Shown here: one piece after another, positions 5,620-13,696 of the stretch
Numbering within the stretch: position 1 is the first letter of the stretch
How the letters are laid out: the number at the start of each line of letters is the position of its first letter
Assembly: GCA_964433715.1 (NCBI GenBank)
Contig: CAYSSL010000005.1
Location: 1 to 27,566 of the forward strand
Direction of reading: 5' to 3'
DNA from: XYD1-FULL-44-32 sp964433715
Lineage (GTDB): Bacteria; Patescibacteriota; Minisyncoccia; Phycocordibacterales; XYD1-FULL-46-19
DNA length: 27,566 bases
The notes under the pieces: generated by a model
Seen by the model: only the letters and a program-made list of their open reading frames with translations
Database searches by the model: none
Told to the model about the DNA's origin: nothing
Translations under genes and position numbers: made by a program

Positions 5620-7314
5620 ATGACACCGATCTTCAACGAAGAAAAGCAAGAAAAGAGATTAGATGAACTCCACTACAAAGAGGCTGAGGACTTGGCCCAA
5701 GTGTTGGCAGTAAAACACCAAGTACCATATATAGATCTTTCAAAATCCTCTATCAACGCCGACGCTCTACGTATTATCCCCCAAGATGAAGCTCGGGCAG
5801 CCAACGTGACAGCCTTTAAAATAATTGGCAAAAAGTTATCGCTGGCTACCGCCTCTATGGGAACGGATAAACTAAACAATATTATTGCCGACTTGGAACA
5901 AAAAAATTATCAGGTTAGCCTGTATTTATGTTCCGAAGCCAGTCTAGAGCGAGCTTGGGAAAGATATCAGGAAGTGTCTGATTCTAAAAAAACGGAGGCG
6001 GGCATGATTGATATTTCCAACGAACACATTGCCGAGTTTCAACGACAATTTCAAAAGTTAGAAGATATTACCGCCCTTCTCTCCACCGAATCAGTTCGTA
6101 CTGTTCGCGAAGGTGGCATCTCCTCTATCTTAGAAATAATATTGTCTGGCGCCCTCGCGATTGAAGCGTCTGATATTCACATTGAACCGGAAGAAACCGA
6201 TATTCGTCTTCGCTATCGCATCGATGGCGTACTCCAAGACGTATCCGACTTTGACCCGAAAATTTACCGCCCCATCCTCTCGCGTATTAAACTGGTATCG
6301 GGACTCAAATTAAATGTTAAACAAGCCGCTCAAGATGGTCGCTTCTCTATTAATGCCGGCGAGGCCGATATTGAAATTCGAACTTCCGTTATCCCTGGTG
6401 CCTATGGCGAGTCTATTGTGATGCGTGTTTTAAATCCTAAAAGCATTGAAACCACCTTCAACAATCTTGGTATACCAGACGACCTGTATCAGATCTTTGA
6501 TCGCGAAATCCGAAAACCAAACGGTCTTGTTCTCTTAACTGGTCCAACCGGTTCTGGTAAAACGACGACCTTGTATTCTTTTCTGCGTGAAGTAAATTCG
6601 ACCGAGTCTAAGATCATCACTATTGAAGACCCGATTGAATATCACCTCAAAGGCGTCAACCAAACTCAAGTCAATCGCGAAAAAGGTTACACCTTTTTGT
6701 CTGGACTACGTAGTGCCTTACGCCAAGACCCCGATATTATTATGGTCGGTGAGATCCGCGACTCAGAGACAGCCAAGATTGCTATTAATTCCGCCCTGAC
6801 TGGTCACTTGGTTTTTTCCACCCTCCACACCAACAATGCCGCTGGCACCATTCCCCGCCTAATCGACCTTGGAGTAAATGCTAAAATCATCAGCTCCGCT
6901 CTCACTCTATCTATTGCCCAGCGCCTAGTTCGAAAATTGTGTGTCCGCTGTCGACAAGAAAAAACTCTAGCTGGCCCAGAACAAGAGCTGGTGCAAAAAG
7001 TATTAGACAGTATCAAGAAAAAACGCCCAGATTTTACTCCCAACCAAACCACTAAGGCGTGGGAGCCGGGCAAGTGTATTGAGTGTAATAATACTGGCTA
7101 CAAAGGTCGACAAGGTATTTTTGAAGCAATTGTAATGGATGACAATATTGCCGCCGCCACAGTCAACAACCCAAACGAGCGCGATATTAAAACCGCCGGT
7201 ATTGCACAGGGAATACTAGATATGAGGCAAGATGGTATTTTGAAAGTTCTAGAAGGTACTACATCTCTCCGTGAACTTTCTCGGGTCATCGATTTGTACG
7301 AAGAAATAATTTAA
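5620..7314 (+). CDS. pilB: Type IV pilus / type II secretion assembly ATPase (PilB/GspE family)
   Basis: This 564-aa hexameric ATPase drives pilus extension at the inner face of the membrane. An N-terminal GspE/MshE-type domain (about 1-130) is followed by the NTPase: Walker A GPTGSGKTTT (308-317), Asp box around IEDPIEYHL, Walker B DPDIIMVGEIRD (371-381) with Glu378, His box GHLVFSTLHTNN. The zinc-binding tetracysteine motif is complete, with C441xxC444 and C486xxC489. Length and motifs fit PilB or GspE, and the tetracysteine plus N-domain argue against PilT. No other pilus gene is in the window, so its pilin and platform partners lie elsewhere. It faces a coiled-coil gene across a divergent promoter region. 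Confidence 0.95.
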   Translation: MTPIFNEEKQEKRLDELHYKEAEDLAQVLAVKHQVPYIDLSKSSINADALRIIPQDEARAANVTAFKIIGKKLSLATASMGTDKLNNIIADLEQKNYQVSLYLCSEASLERAWERYQEVSDSKKTEAGMIDISNEHIAEFQRQFQKLEDITALLSTESVRTVREGGISSILEIILSGALAIEASDIHIEPEETDIRLRYRIDGVLQDVSDFDPKIYRPILSRIKLVSGLKLNVKQAAQDGRFSINAGEADIEIRTSVIPGAYGESIVMRVLNPKSIETTFNNLGIPDDLYQIFDREIRKPNGLVLLTGPTGSGKTTTLYSFLREVNSTESKIITIEDPIEYHLKGVNQTQVNREKGYTFLSGLRSALRQDPDIIMVGEIRDSETAKIAINSALTGHLVFSTLHTNNAAGTIPRLIDLGVNAKIISSALTLSIAQRLVRKLCVRCRQEKTLAGPEQELVQKVLDSIKKKRPDFTPNQTTKAWEPGKCIECNNTGYKGRQGIFEAIVMDDNIAAATVNNPNERDIKTAGIAQGILDMRQDGILKVLEGTTSLRELSRVIDLYEEII

Positions 7315-7318
7315 AATC

Positions 7319-7338
7319 AAAAAAGCCCACCCTAAGGC
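7319..7338 (-). terminator. Possible weak terminator of the minus-strand structured RNA
   Basis: On the minus strand a short GCCT...GGGC hairpin (4 bp with one G-T pair, 7325-7338) is followed by six T (7319-7324). It lies directly after the pilB stop in the opposite orientation. It is weak by stem length but correctly placed to end the small RNA. Confidence 0.35.
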
Positions 7339-7545
7339 AGACTTTGATCTTTGAGATCCAGAATATAAACCTCCAAGAAATCTCTTTATTTATGCAAATA
7401 AAGTTAGGTAAATTGGCAAGGATAGCCCCAGACACCTGCCTAAAAGGCAGTACCAAGGCGTCCTATATAACAAACCCGTTAAGCCGTGAGCGACTTAAAT
7501 TACTTGGAGGTTTATGTTCTTGATCTGTAAAAGAAACTTACACCC
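7339..7545 (-). ncRNA. Candidate structured small RNA gene, family not recognised
   Basis: Arms at 7353-7377 and 7503-7527 pair over 22 of 25 positions and close a 175-nt multibranched fold. Inside are three hairpins. One has an 8-bp perfect stem (7384-7391 with 7396-7403). The second is a two-part arm in which 7419-7427 pairs with 7457-7464 and CTGCC/GGCAG (7436-7440 with 7446-7450) sits within it. The third has an 8-bp stem (7479-7486 with 7491-7498), fully paired on the minus strand with one G-U. A TTGACA-17-TAGCAT promoter with extended TG precedes it on the minus strand, and a T-run follows. Two wobble pairs in other helices fit the plus strand better, so strand is not certain. The layout (long closing stem, central open region with small hairpins, terminal arm) recalls 6S RNA, but no 6S, tmRNA, SRP or RNase P signature was recognised. 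A miniature inverted-repeat element is the main alternative. Confidence 0.55.
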
Positions 7546-7548
7546 TAT

Positions 7549-7577
7549 ATGCTAGCATAAACTGCTAAATATGTCAA
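7549..7577 (-). promoter_or_regulatory. Promoter of the structured RNA, overlapping the ruvB start
   Basis: Minus-strand TTGACA (7572-7577), exactly 17 nt, then TAGCAT (7549-7554) with the extended TG at 7556-7557. The -35 box lies within the first codons of ruvB on the other strand. The predicted transcript start is near 7542-7545. Confidence 0.55.
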
Positions 7578-8605
7578 GTACCCCCCATCTTTCATCATCC
7601 TCTGGCGACCCCATTTTAAAGGTGGATACTTTTTTAGATAAATCACTCCGACCAGCGGTTTGGGACGAATATATTGGTCAAAAAAACATCAAAGATAACC
7701 TTCAAATACTTTTGGGGGCAGCTCGTGGGCGCAACCACCCCCCAGAACACCTTCTTTTCTATGGCCCTCCCGGCCTAGGCAAGACAACGTTGGCTTATCT
7801 TATCGCAAAGGAATTGGGAGTGCAAATAAAAGCCACCTCTGGTCCCGCCATTGAGAAAGTCGGCGATCTGGCCTCTATCCTAACCAATTTAGAAGCTGGG
7901 GATATTTTATTTATAGACGAGATCCATCGTCTCAACAAAATGATTGAGGAAGTATTATACCCCGCCATGGAGTCTGGTAGCCTTAATATTATTATTGGCA
8001 AGGGCCCGGGGGCACGAGTAATTCAACTAGAACTTCCACCCTTTACTCTAGTTGCCGCGACGACACGTATTGCCCTCTTGTCTTCACCCCTGCGGTCTCG
8101 TTTTTCTGGCGGCACCCATCGTCTAGAGTTTTATACTGAAAATGAGATTGGTGAAATAATTAAACGGTCAGCCGGTATTTTAGGAATAGATATTGATAAA
8201 GAAGCGATTATTGAAATTGCTCATCGTAGTCGATTTACTCCCCGCACCGCCAACCAACTTCTAAAACGCGTACGCGACTATGCAGAAGTACATCATTTAC
8301 CTCTATCTAAAGACACCGCCGAAAAAGCCTTGGCGCTTTTAGGAATTGATTCTTTGGGTCTATCCGCTGCCGACCGTTCAGTTTTGGAAGTTATGGCCAA
8401 CAAATTTGGCGGAGGCCCCGTTGGTTTATCTACCATTGCCACCGCCTTATCAGAGGAAGAAGCCACAGTGGAAGAGGTTTATGAGCCCTACCTAATTCAA
8501 TGTGGATTTCTTGAGCGCACTCCACGGGGACGCTCACTAACAGACAAAGCCTATTCCCACCTAGAATTACCCTTGCCTCCCTCTCGCCAAAACACATTGC
8601 TCTAA
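7571..8605 (+). CDS. ruvB: Holliday junction branch migration ATPase RuvB
   Basis: RuvB is the AAA+ motor that drives branch migration of Holliday junctions with RuvA. The product is 344 aa, normal length. Visible are the RuvB N-terminal pattern LRPAVWDEYIGQ, Walker A GPPGLGKT (65-72), Walker B DEIH (116-119), sensor-1 region AATTR, the RSRF arginine-finger region and the C-terminal winged helix (FGGGPVGLSTIATAL, FLERTPRGRSLT). The start is the first ATG, with no Shine-Dalgarno sequence. It heads a ruvB-yebC-ruvC row with short gaps (28 and 8 nt). RuvA is not in the window. Confidence 0.97.
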   Translation: MSSTPHLSSSSGDPILKVDTFLDKSLRPAVWDEYIGQKNIKDNLQILLGAARGRNHPPEHLLFYGPPGLGKTTLAYLIAKELGVQIKATSGPAIEKVGDLASILTNLEAGDILFIDEIHRLNKMIEEVLYPAMESGSLNIIIGKGPGARVIQLELPPFTLVAATTRIALLSSPLRSRFSGGTHRLEFYTENEIGEIIKRSAGILGIDIDKEAIIEIAHRSRFTPRTANQLLKRVRDYAEVHHLPLSKDTAEKALALLGIDSLGLSAADRSVLEVMANKFGGGPVGLSTIATALSEEEATVEEVYEPYLIQCGFLERTPRGRSLTDKAYSHLELPLPPSRQNTLL

Positions 8606-8633
8606 TTTTTTTTCTGGTTTAAGCTTTGACCAT

Positions 8634-9170
8634 ATGTCTGGACACAATAAATGGTCAAAAATAAAAAATAAAAAAGCGGTTGAAGATGCTAGAAAAAGCA
8701 AGATTTTTTCTATACACGTCAAAACTATCACCATGGAATCAAAGCGGGCCGCTGGTGATATTAACCACCCCAGTCTTCGGGCGGCTATTGACCGCGCCAA
8801 AGCTGTAAATATGCCTTCGGACAACATTAATCGAGCCATAGAAAAGGGTCAGTCGGGAGGAGGAACCGATTTAGAAGAAGTGTTATACGAAGCCTATGCC
8901 CCCGGCGGGATTGCTCTTATGATTGAAGGTATTACCGACAACAAAAATCGTACCACCCCCCTTATTAAACACCTGTTATTAGAGCATGGAGGCTCTCTAG
9001 GGTCTACTGGATCAGCTCAGTGGGCATTTACTAAATCAGATGACAGTTGGACCCCTAATATCACTATTGCCCTATCTGATAATGACAAAGAAAAAGTGGC
9101 CACCCTAATTGATGCCATATTAGATCAAGAAGATATAAAAAATGTATCTTCTAATGCTGAATTTAACTAA
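8634..9170 (+). CDS. yebC: YebC/TACO1 family protein, shortened by loss of an internal domain
   Basis: The family was first annotated as transcriptional regulators; more recent work links YebC/TACO1 proteins to translation of difficult stretches such as polyproline. The product is 178 aa against a usual 235-250. The N-terminal domain is complete and typical (MSGHNKWSKIKNKKA, PSLRAAIDRAKAVNMP, NRAIEKG, YEAYAPGGIALMIE, TDNKNRT, GGSLGSTGSAQWAF). After GSAQWAFTK the sequence jumps to a region matching the extreme C-terminus of normal YebC (ATLIDAILDQEDIKNVSSNAEF). About 65-70 residues of the middle domain are therefore missing in frame. yebC next to ruvC is a common bacterial order. Confidence 0.92.
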   Translation: MSGHNKWSKIKNKKAVEDARKSKIFSIHVKTITMESKRAAGDINHPSLRAAIDRAKAVNMPSDNINRAIEKGQSGGGTDLEEVLYEAYAPGGIALMIEGITDNKNRTTPLIKHLLLEHGGSLGSTGSAQWAFTKSDDSWTPNITIALSDNDKEKVATLIDAILDQEDIKNVSSNAEFN

Positions 9171-9178
9171 ATAATCTT

Positions 9179-9649
9179 ATGATAATTCTTGGTATTGACC
9201 CCGGCTACGATCGCCTTGGCTTTGCGGTTATAGAAAAAAAACCCAACACCAAAGAACTTTTATTAGAAAGTGGCTGTTTGACTAGCGACAAAAAGGAGGT
9301 ATTTTCCACTCGACTGGCTAAAATTGGTCTTGATCTAGAAAAAATTTTCAAAAAATATAAAATTGACCGCTTGGTAATAGAAAATCTTTTTATTACCAAA
9401 AACCAAAAAACTGCTATGCGGGTCGCCGAAACCCGTGGAATGATATTATATTTAGCGGGAAAAGTTGGGTCGGAGGTGGTAGAACTTACACCACCCCAGA
9501 TAAAATTGGCCATTACGGGCTATGGAGCGGCAGACAAAAATCAGGTGACAAAAATGGCTAAACTATTGATTTCCATTCCCCCCACAGTTAAATTGGACGA
9601 TGAATTTGATGCAATTGTTATCGCCCTAGCGGGACTAATTAAGATCTAA
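9179..9649 (+). CDS. ruvC: Holliday junction resolvase RuvC
   Basis: RuvC is the dimeric RNase H-fold nuclease that resolves Holliday junctions. The product is 156 aa, slightly shorter than the E. coli enzyme (173). All four acidic catalytic positions are visible: Asp7 in GIDPG, Glu68 in VIENLF, Asp141 and Asp144 in LDDEFDAI. The conserved P-P-Q-I-K region (TPPQIKLAITGYGAADK) is present. It is separated from yebC by 8 nt without a Shine-Dalgarno sequence. With RuvB two genes upstream, recombination repair is represented here except for RuvA. Confidence 0.96.
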   Translation: MIILGIDPGYDRLGFAVIEKKPNTKELLLESGCLTSDKKEVFSTRLAKIGLDLEKIFKKYKIDRLVIENLFITKNQKTAMRVAETRGMILYLAGKVGSEVVELTPPQIKLAITGYGAADKNQVTKMAKLLISIPPTVKLDDEFDAIVIALAGLIKI

Positions 9650-9686
9650 CAAACTTCTTTTATCCACACCCGAAGCCGGTCTTCAT

Positions 9687-9715
9687 TTGCAGAGTTACCA
9701 GACATTTGTTACAAC
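9687..9715 (+). promoter_or_regulatory. Promoter of the 57-aa acidic protein gene
   Basis: TTGCAG (9687-9692), a 17-nt spacer and TACAAC (9710-9715) preceded by an extended TG. The leader would be about 55 nt and contains a small TCCAG/CTGGA hairpin near 9724-9739. Confidence 0.5.
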
Positions 9716-9777
9716 AATAAAAATTCCAGCCATTGCTGGAGAACAAAAATTAAAAATTTTAGAATTAGAAAAAAGTT

Positions 9778-9951
9778 ATGGATGATGACGCGATTCTTGG
9801 ACAAAACGACGTAGATGCTCTTTTAGAAGATATTGAGGTGGAAGATCCGGTTGTTGCAGTTGAGGATGTAGAAGAAGACACGGTGAAAGATTTGTCCGAC
9901 GAAGATGAATACGAGCCAGACTTTGACCCGATCGATGAATACGAAGTTTAA
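9778..9951 (+). CDS. 57-residue highly acidic protein
   Basis: This reading frame starts at ATG 9778 and ends at TAA 9949-9951. Of 57 residues, 26 are Asp or Glu and only one is Lys, so the protein should be strongly negative and probably disordered or an extended helix. It has its own promoter and is closed by a perfect palindromic terminator, which supports a real gene despite its size. There are no hydrophobic segments and no cysteines. A partner-binding or charge-mimic role is possible; I do not recognise a family. The neighbours are ruvC (same strand) and tyrS (convergent). Confidence 0.65.
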   Translation: MDDDAILGQNDVDALLEDIEVEDPVVAVEDVEEDTVKDLSDEDEYEPDFDPIDEYEV

Positions 9952-9958
9952 TTTTAGA

Positions 9959-9996
9959 TAAACAAATATACCCCCAGCTGGGGGTATATTTGTTTA
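9959..9996. terminator. Perfect 38-nt palindromic hairpin between convergent genes
   Basis: A 17-bp stem with core ATACCCCC/GGGGGTAT is closed by an AGCT loop. It lies 8 nt past the acidic-protein stop and about 10 nt past the tyrS stop, so it can end transcription from both sides. The outer stem TATTTGTTT gives a modest T-rich tail in each direction. Confidence 0.85.
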
Positions 9997-10006
9997 AATA
10001 CTAATT

Positions 10007-11176
10007 TTAGATAACAATTTTATAAAACTTTTTCTTACCAACTTTAACCGACACTGATTCTTTTAATTTAAAATCAATATTGGTAATTTTTTCATTGGGT
10101 AAGATACTCAATCCTCCCCCCTCAACCAGTCGGCGAAAATCTGAATTGGAAGAGACGGCACCGGCGGTTAATAAAATATCCCGCAGTAAATCTCCCTCTC
10201 TAGCCGAGAGTTCTAAAATATCATCCGGCACTTCTTTATCTTGAAATTTAGATTTAAAATCGGCTTCGGCCACAAGGGCCGCTTCAGGCGAGGCAAAAAT
10301 AGAAACAATCTCTTTCGCTAGGTGCATCTTGGCATCACGCGGGTTACCAGCAAGAACTTCAGCAACTTCTGCCGCCGGCGCCTCGGTACATATTTCAAAA
10401 CCAAGCGGCATTAAAGAATCCGGCCAACTCATCACTTTGCCATACATATCAGCTGGCTCATCTACTAAAGACACCATATTACCTTCAGACTTGCCCATTT
10501 TTTTACCAGTTGGATCAACCAAAAGCTTGTTGGCAATCACAAATTTTTCCTTGCCGCGACGCTTCATCATTGTCCGACCAGCTAGCATATTAAAAATTTG
10601 ATCACTCGCCCCCATCTCGGTATTTATATCCATAACCACCGAGTCGTAGCCCTGCATAAGTGGATATAGAAACTCATGAATATAAATGGGTTCACTATTC
10701 TTAATACGCTCCTGAAACATATCGCGCTCAATCATTTGACCAACCGTAAATTCAGAGGCCAGCTCTACCACATCAGCAAAAGACATTTTACCAAGCCAGT
10801 CACTATTGAAAGTAAATTTAGTTTTTTCTAAATCCAAAATTCGCCCAATTTGTTCTTTATATAATTTATAATTTTCTTTGATTTGTTCTAGTGACAACTT
10901 TTTACGAGCAGCCAGTTTGTCGGTCGGGTCGCCAATCATCGCAGTAAAATCACCATATAAAATAGTTATCTCGTGGCCCGCTTGTTGTAACCCTCTTAGT
11001 CGAAGAAGATTTGAACCATGTCCAATATGGAGGGTGGGACCAGTTGGATCAATGCCATAGAAAATTTTTAGCTTCTTTCCATCCAGCAAAAACTTATCCA
11101 ACTCATCGCGCGATGGATAAATATGTTCAACCCCGCGCTCAAACAACTTATCGGAAAAGAGATTTTGATCTGCCAT
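10007..11176 (-). CDS. tyrS: Tyrosyl-tRNA synthetase
   Basis: This class I synthetase charges tRNA-Tyr. The product is 389 aa. Visible are the tyrosine site YGIDPTGPTLHIGH with the HIGH signature at 50-53, MGASDQIFNMLAGR in the anticodon-side helix region, and the KMSKS loop as KMGKS (226-230), a variant common in one bacterial TyrS branch. The C-terminal ~65 residues (DFRRLVEGGGLSI...) form an S4-type RNA-binding domain. It is transcribed alone, divergent from the PBP gene and convergent with the acidic-protein gene. A TTAGAT -10-like element ends 10 nt before the ATG. Confidence 0.96.
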   Translation of the reverse strand: MADQNLFSDKLFERGVEHIYPSRDELDKFLLDGKKLKIFYGIDPTGPTLHIGHGSNLLRLRGLQQAGHEITILYGDFTAMIGDPTDKLAARKKLSLEQIKENYKLYKEQIGRILDLEKTKFTFNSDWLGKMSFADVVELASEFTVGQMIERDMFQERIKNSEPIYIHEFLYPLMQGYDSVVMDINTEMGASDQIFNMLAGRTMMKRRGKEKFVIANKLLVDPTGKKMGKSEGNMVSLVDEPADMYGKVMSWPDSLMPLGFEICTEAPAAEVAEVLAGNPRDAKMHLAKEIVSIFASPEAALVAEADFKSKFQDKEVPDDILELSAREGDLLRDILLTAGAVSSNSDFRRLVEGGGLSILPNEKITNIDFKLKESVSVKVGKKKFYKIVI

Positions 11177-11186
11177 ATAACTTGAA

Positions 11187-11192
11187 ATCTAA
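11187..11192 (-). promoter_or_regulatory. Possible -10 element of tyrS
   Basis: Minus-strand TTAGAT ends 10 nt before the tyrS ATG, which would give a leader of about 3 nt. The -35 region (TGGAAA) is weak. Confidence 0.3.
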
Positions 11193-11227
11193 CACATTTA
11201 GGGCTTTTTTTCCACGATTGGCTATGT

Positions 11228-11233
11228 TAGTAT
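11228..11233 (+). promoter_or_regulatory. Possible -10 element of the PBP gene
   Basis: TAGTAT ends 6 nt before the ATG at 11240. The -35 position falls in a T-run. No Shine-Dalgarno sequence is present, so leaderless initiation would again be required. Confidence 0.3.
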
Positions 11234-11239
11234 AGACAT

Positions 11240-13696
11240 ATGAAGAAAATAATGGCGCGCTTAGGAAAGATTTCCAAGCCAACCCTACAACTCATTTTGG
11301 CCGCCGGCCTAATTTTTGGAGGCGGTATTATTTTGTGGCTCTTAACATTACAAATTCCCGATTTTGACTCCTACGAGAACCGGCTCATTGCCGAATCAAC
11401 CAAACTATATGACCGAACCGGCAAAGTGTTGCTATACAACGCTCATGACCAAATCCGTCGCACGGTAATTCCTTTATCTCAAATTTCCGATTATGCAGAA
11501 AAGGCTTCAATTGCTATTGAAGACGAGAACTTTTACCGCCACTATGGAATTCAACCCCTATCTATCCTCAGAGCTGTCATTGTAAACATAAACACCGGAC
11601 GCCTAGAGCAAGGTGGTTCAACTATTACCCAACAGGTAATAAAAAATACCCTTTTAACTCAAGACAAGAAAATTACGCGCAAAATAAAAGAGTGGATTCT
11701 TGCTTTAAAACTAGAGCGCAAGCTAACCAAAGACCAAATCCTCCAACTATATCTAAACGAAATACCTTATGGTGGAAGTTTATATGGTATAGAAGAAGCT
11801 TCAAAAGCTTATTTTGGTAAATCAGCCGCTGATGTCACCCTAGCTGAAGCAGCTTATTTAGCAGCCCTACCTCAGGCTCCAAGCTACCTATCTCCCTACG
11901 GTAATCACCCAGATAAACTTGAGGAGAGAAAAAATCTAGTCTTGGCCCGCATGAAAGAGCAGGGTTTTATTTCTGACACTCAGTATGAAGAGGCTAAAAA
12001 AGAAGAGGTCTTGTTTGCCAAACCTTCCAATCGAAGCATAAAAGCTCCCCACTTTGTTTTTTATGTATTAGATCTCCTAGAAGAAAAATACGGCGCGGAA
12101 GAAGTAAAAAATGGCGGATTGAGAGTTATTACTAGTTTGGATTGGGAAATGCAACAGAAGGCTGAAGAAATAGTAAGTCGCTTTGGTCAACAAAATCGAG
12201 CCAACTACCAAGCTGGTAACGCCGGCATGGTGGTGACGGACCCTAAAACTGGGCAAATTTTAGCCATGGTTGGCTCAATTGACTACTTTGATATGGAAAA
12301 TGAAGGAAACTTCAATGTCACAACCGCCAGACGTCAACCGGGGTCAGCTTTTAAACCTTTTGTGTATGCCACCGCCCTAAACGAGGGTTATACGGCCGAC
12401 ACAATAGTTTTTGACCTACCAACTGAATTTAATGCTAGTTGTAGCCCTTCCCATGTTCCACTAGTCCAAGGAGCGGTTTGTTATCATCCTACCAATTATG
12501 ACGGTAGCACCGTTGGGCCAATCACCTTCCGCAACGCCTTGGCCCAATCGCGCAACATACCAGCGGTTCAGGTCCTATACTTAGCCGGAATTAAAGATGC
12601 TTTTGATACCGCCCGCAGTATGGGTATAAGTACTTTGGTAGATCATCGTCGCTATGGTTTAGCTTTAGTGTTGGGAGGTGGAGAAGTAACCCTTCTTGAT
12701 ATGACAGGCGCCTATTCAGTATTTGCTAACGATGGAGTTAAAAATCCAACCACTCCAATTGTTGAAATTCGTGATCAAGATCGAAAGTTGATTGAAAAAT
12801 ACGAACAAGATGGTTCCCAAGTTTTACCACCCAACACCGCAAGAACTATTTCTAGTATATTATCCGACAACGCTGCTCGCACCCCAATCTTTGGCGCTAA
12901 CTCTCCTTTAAACGTTCCTGGACACCAAGTGGCTGTTAAAACCGGTACAACCAACGACTATCGTGATGGCTGGATTGTTGGTTACACCCCCTCAATTGCC
13001 GTAGGAGCTTGGGTGGGAAACAACAACAACTCACCAATGGATAAAAGAGTGGCGGGTGTGATAGTCGCTCCCCTCTGGAATGCCTTTATGAAAGAAATAT
13101 TGGCTGATATGCCAAATGAAAGATTTATTGCTCCAGAACCAACACCTGATGATATAAAACCAATACTGCGTGGTGTGTGGCAAGTGGGGTCTACTTCAAT
13201 TATTGATTCACTATTAGGTGAAAATAGGACCGAAGTTCACTCTATCTTACACTGGGTAGACAAAGATAATCCTCGTGGAGCAGCCCCATCTAGCCCAGCC
13301 AACGACCCACAATACAGAAACTGGGAAGCAGCGGTCCAAGCTTGGAATGGTGGCAACGCATTCAATAATCCTGAAAATGGCGGAGAAATCCCCTTTCCTG
13401 ACAACGACAATGGTAGCAATACCTTTGATGTGGAAATCAGAGAATTAAGTAGAACTTACAAACCAGACGACACGGTAGTTATTAATTTAAGTCGCTCCAG
13501 CGGTGTAGTTAAGGCTGATTTTTATGTAAACAACGAATACTTGGGCAGTTTATCTAAAAAACCTTATCGTTTTTCTTTTAAACTTGAAGATATCGCAAAC
13601 ATCAACCCTGAAAATACAATAAGGGTAATAGCTGCCGATAAGTCTGGGAACAAAAAAGAGGTAACAACTTGGCTAGCAGTAGACTTAGACAACTAA
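11240..13696 (+). CDS. Class A penicillin-binding protein (PBP1A-type glycosyltransferase/transpeptidase) with Ig-like tail
   Basis: This 818-aa bifunctional enzyme builds and cross-links peptidoglycan on the outer face of the membrane. A single TM helix lies at about 15-38. The GT51 domain shows catalytic Glu94 in EDENFYRHYGI, GGSTITQQ (125-132) and the LYLNEIPYGG motif. The transpeptidase shows Ser369-x-x-Lys372 (GSAFK), SRN (437-439) and KTGT (567-570), so all catalytic motifs are intact. After about residue 640 there is a Pro/Asn-rich linker. It is followed by a beta-rich domain of ~90 residues (VVINLSRSSG, ADFYVNNEYLG, NTIRVIAADKSGN) of bacterial Ig-like character, probably for wall or partner binding. 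The stop overlaps the convergent DciA-like gene by 4 nt. Confidence 0.96.
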   Translation: MKKIMARLGKISKPTLQLILAAGLIFGGGIILWLLTLQIPDFDSYENRLIAESTKLYDRTGKVLLYNAHDQIRRTVIPLSQISDYAEKASIAIEDENFYRHYGIQPLSILRAVIVNINTGRLEQGGSTITQQVIKNTLLTQDKKITRKIKEWILALKLERKLTKDQILQLYLNEIPYGGSLYGIEEASKAYFGKSAADVTLAEAAYLAALPQAPSYLSPYGNHPDKLEERKNLVLARMKEQGFISDTQYEEAKKEEVLFAKPSNRSIKAPHFVFYVLDLLEEKYGAEEVKNGGLRVITSLDWEMQQKAEEIVSRFGQQNRANYQAGNAGMVVTDPKTGQILAMVGSIDYFDMENEGNFNVTTARRQPGSAFKPFVYATALNEGYTADTIVFDLPTEFNASCSPSHVPLVQGAVCYHPTNYDGSTVGPITFRNALAQSRNIPAVQVLYLAGIKDAFDTARSMGISTLVDHRRYGLALVLGGGEVTLLDMTGAYSVFANDGVKNPTTPIVEIRDQDRKLIEKYEQDGSQVLPPNTARTISSILSDNAARTPIFGANSPLNVPGHQVAVKTGTTNDYRDGWIVGYTPSIAVGAWVGNNNNSPMDKRVAGVIVAPLWNAFMKEILADMPNERFIAPEPTPDDIKPILRGVWQVGSTSIIDSLLGENRTEVHSILHWVDKDNPRGAAPSSPANDPQYRNWEAAVQAWNGGNAFNNPENGGEIPFPDNDNGSNTFDVEIRELSRTYKPDDTVVINLSRSSGVVKADFYVNNEYLGSLSKKPYRFSFKLEDIANINPENTIRVIAADKSGNKKEVTTWLAVDLDN

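Noticed and set aside
5148..5636. Minus-strand open frame running across the first N-gap
   Set aside because: It exists only because N is read through. Its frame on the left side differs from that of the coiled-coil gene and it covers the divergent promoters.
7353..7527. Miniature inverted-repeat transposable element
   Set aside because: Kept only as the alternative: there are no clear target-site duplications, no second copy in the window, and inner hairpins plus promoter and T-tract fit an RNA gene better.
7516..7554. Thirteen-codon frame after GGAGG inside the structured element
   Set aside because: The SD spacing of 3 nt is too short, the peptide has no features, and the GGAGG is explained as part of the closing stem.
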